IMG/VR virus record: IMGVR_UViG_3300030098_005730
Span: 1 to 39,523 of that record
From: a virus
Reading direction: 5' to 3' (one strand)
Length of the DNA: 39,523 nt
The translations under genes and the position numbers were made by a program. How positions within the stretch are numbered: position 1 is the stretch's first letter; every line of letters begins with the position of its first letter. Below the pieces are notes generated by a model that searched no databases, was not told the DNA's origin, and saw nothing but the letters and a program-made list of their open reading frames with translations. Shown piece by piece: positions 37,808-39,523 of this stretch.

Positions 37808-39523
37808 TTCTGATTATCGCCCTCGCGTTCCTGCTTCTGGCCTCCAATGCGGAAGCAGGAGCTGTCTGGGGTTGCTTTGGCCAGACTTGCCAGCATCTTA
37901 CTGCTCGGTCTGGTGATACTTTTAGTGCTCAGGATTCAGATTCTTCTATTCCCTGGCAAGTCGCAGGATCGGCACCAAGTTGCTCCTCAGAAGGACAAGC
38001 CTACTGGCACTCGAGTAACGACCGGATAAATGTGTGCGACGATAGTTCCTGGGTTACGTTTTATTCGGGAGCCCATACGACAGACACCGGGCCGAGTCCC
38101 GACTGCTCGGGCACATTGACGTACCAAGATGGCGAAGGGGCTTGCGACACCTACACCCTGGCGGGGAACACTACGGAACTCGCGACGGTCGCCAGTAAGA
38201 CTTCTGGCCGATGCGCTCAATTCGACGCGAATGGAAACATTGGAGCAGCGGGCGCTGCATGTAGTAGCGGAGGTGGTGGTTCTGTTGCCGGTAGCGACAC
38301 CGAGGTCCAATTCAACGACGGGGGGTCTGCATTCGGTGCAGATGACCGCTTCCGCTGGGTAAAGAGCAACCACCGGCTAGTCATTGGAGATGCGGACTAC
38401 GGCTGGGGAGCGATCTCTGCCTATGGCAGCGGGTCAACCGAGGTGGGCATTGTCAGTGCCTATGTGGGCTCCGGGGCCACTACTTCGGGGTTCAACGTCC
38501 TGGGCAAAGCGAGTGGAAGTGTCGGAAGCCCGGGGGCAGTTCCCGACGATGAGCTGATCGCTCGCTGGTGGGCCTTGGGTCACAACGGAAGCTCTTTTGT
38601 GAACTCCTGCCAGATGAACGTCTATGCGGACGGGGCCTTTTCGGGGAGCAATCAGGGGAGCGATTGGGAACTCACTTGTCCCTTGAACGATAATACGGGC
38701 TTGACGGCTCGTATCCAGGCCCTGGGCTCGGGGGAAATCCATATTCGGGACAAGACCATCTTTGGCCAGAACCTGGACAATACAACCCTGACGACAGCAG
38801 GGGATGAGTCGTACTTCCTGTTTCTGGATGATCTGGACATTGACGTGAGTCCAAGTAGCGGTGCGTCGAATCTGAAGATCATCGACATTAACTCGACTCT
38901 GCATTACGGCCAGTCGGCAGTGTCGTTGTCCACGTTCACCAGTTTTGCGAACGAAACTGTCTTCAACTACGACGACGCCAGCAACTCGGTGATCTTTGTC
39001 CCATGGACGTTCAACAATGGATCTACGGCTAAAAGGACAGCCAACGGAACCTTCCTGACCTTGGCTCAGTCGTATCGAGATACTCCGTCCTATGAGAATG
39101 GGGACGCGAGTGCCTGGACGGTGAACTCTCACACGACGCTGGTATCGTCTCCGATCATCAAGAACACCGGCTCAATGGGCGATATTACCCTGCTGGCTGG
39201 GAAGGGTGTGTCCAGTCAGCCTCAGTTCTCTTGTGGAAATGGGAATTGCACGATCACTAGCTGGGTGGATTTTTATGCCCCGAGTGCGGCCTATGGGTCT
39301 GGTGCGGGGACAGAAGACATTACGACTCGGTACGGCTTGCAGATCCTTGCAGACACTCGAGCGGACAAGCATTACGGGATCTACAATGAGGCTCTGACGC
39401 AGTTCCCCTCTGTGACCACAGCGATCTCTGCGACTTTTACGCTGACCCCCACCTCTACGTTTATGGTTCTCAACCCAGACGCGAGCATAACCAGCAGTGC
39501 TTCCACTGCGATCAATGACGGGG
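37804..39523 (+). CDS. Tail fibre/adhesin with Sec signal peptide (3' truncated by window edge)
   Basis: At least 573 residues, open to the window end. Residues 1-18 are a signal peptide ending in NAEA before GAVWG. The next about 160 residues hold eight Cys. Near residue 165 an EVQFNDGGSAFGADDRFRW block matches the repeated chain-start motif of many phage fibres. The rest is Gly/Ser/Thr/Asn-rich beta structure. It presumably forms a receptor-binding trimer. The signal peptide and cysteines are unusual for a virion protein assembled in the cytoplasm and suggest periplasmic or surface maturation. It is coupled by 4 nt to the upstream gene. Confidence 0.7.
   Translation, partial: MILIIALAFLLLASNAEAGAVWGCFGQTCQHLTARSGDTFSAQDSDSSIPWQVAGSAPSCSSEGQAYWHSSNDRINVCDDSSWVTFYSGAHTTDTGPSPDCSGTLTYQDGEGACDTYTLAGNTTELATVASKTSGRCAQFDANGNIGAAGAACSSGGGGSVAGSDTEVQFNDGGSAFGADDRFRWVKSNHRLVIGDADYGWGAISAYGSGSTEVGIVSAYVGSGATTSGFNVLGKASGSVGSPGAVPDDELIARWWALGHNGSSFVNSCQMNVYADGAFSGSNQGSDWELTCPLNDNTGLTARIQALGSGEIHIRDKTIFGQNLDNTTLTTAGDESYFLFLDDLDIDVSPSSGASNLKIIDINSTLHYGQSAVSLSTFTSFANETVFNYDDASNSVIFVPWTFNNGSTAKRTANGTFLTLAQSYRDTPSYENGDASAWTVNSHTTLVSSPIIKNTGSMGDITLLAGKGVSSQPQFSCGNGNCTITSWVDFYAPSAAYGSGAGTEDITTRYGLQILADTRADKHYGIYNEALTQFPSVTTAISATFTLTPTSTFMVLNPDASITSSASTAINDG

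Noticed and set aside
1-39523. tRNA genes, CRISPR arrays, insertion sequences, integrase and attachment sites
   Set aside because: Scanned by eye for cloverleaf-like segments, regular direct repeats, transposase motifs and tyrosine/serine recombinase motifs; none found.

Overview
The window is almost gap-free coding DNA from a tailed double-stranded DNA phage (Caudoviricetes). It is about 39.5 kb, of moderately high GC, and cut inside a tail-fibre gene at both ends. The tail genes argue for a short-tailed (podovirus-like) virion: I see a portal, an HK97-fold capsid protein that resembles the N4 gp56 group, a head-tail adaptor, a nozzle-like protein and four large internal/ejection-type proteins, but no sheath, tube, tape measure or baseplate. 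A Gram-negative host is inferred from signal peptides, lipobox-like sequences and SLT-type murein enzymes. I see no integrase, repressor, RNA polymerase, DNA polymerase, primase, helicase or tRNA in the window.

Layout. (1) Positions 1-17672, plus strand: the end of a fibre gene, an SGNH hydrolase, small proteins, a scaffold-like protein, the major capsid protein, connector/nozzle genes and ejection-type proteins. Many of these genes overlap by 1-30 nt, which suggests one translationally coupled late operon. (2) 17673-17763: convergent terminator region. (3) 17764-27973, minus strand: DUF1353 protein, SLT transglycosylase, small membrane proteins, a second lysozyme-like protein, PD-(D/E)XK nuclease, SSB, a rearranged RecB-like nuclease, a single-strand-annealing-type recombination protein and many uncharacterised small genes. 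(4) About 27313-28955: an imperfect inverted duplication of roughly 0.8 kb per arm around a strong palindrome near 28136. Transcription diverges from this axis. The left arm carries an intact zinc-ribbon gene and the right arm a decayed copy. (5) 29281-31721, plus strand: four extremely Lys/Arg-rich, protamine- or histone-H1-like proteins. (6) 31736-33314, minus strand: five small genes, including a candidate lipoprotein. (7) 33328-39523, plus strand: large terminase, an overlapping AT-hook protein, portal, a small beta-rich protein and a Cys-rich fibre with a Sec-type signal peptide.

How it fits together. Terminase, portal, scaffold and coat package DNA into the head. The adaptor, nozzle and ejection proteins form and load the short tail, and the fibre and SGNH hydrolase presumably act at the cell surface. 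The leftward operon supplies a recombination set (annealase-like, exonuclease-like, SSB, resolvase-like nuclease) and wall-degrading enzymes. Replication must rely on the host or on genes outside the window. The least ordinary features are the inverted duplication with its cruciform-capable axis, the neighbouring cluster of very basic proteins, the apparently circularly permuted RecB-like nuclease with a 24-residue membrane peptide coupled to it, the AT-hook gene nested in the terminase 3' end, and the signal peptide on the fibre.
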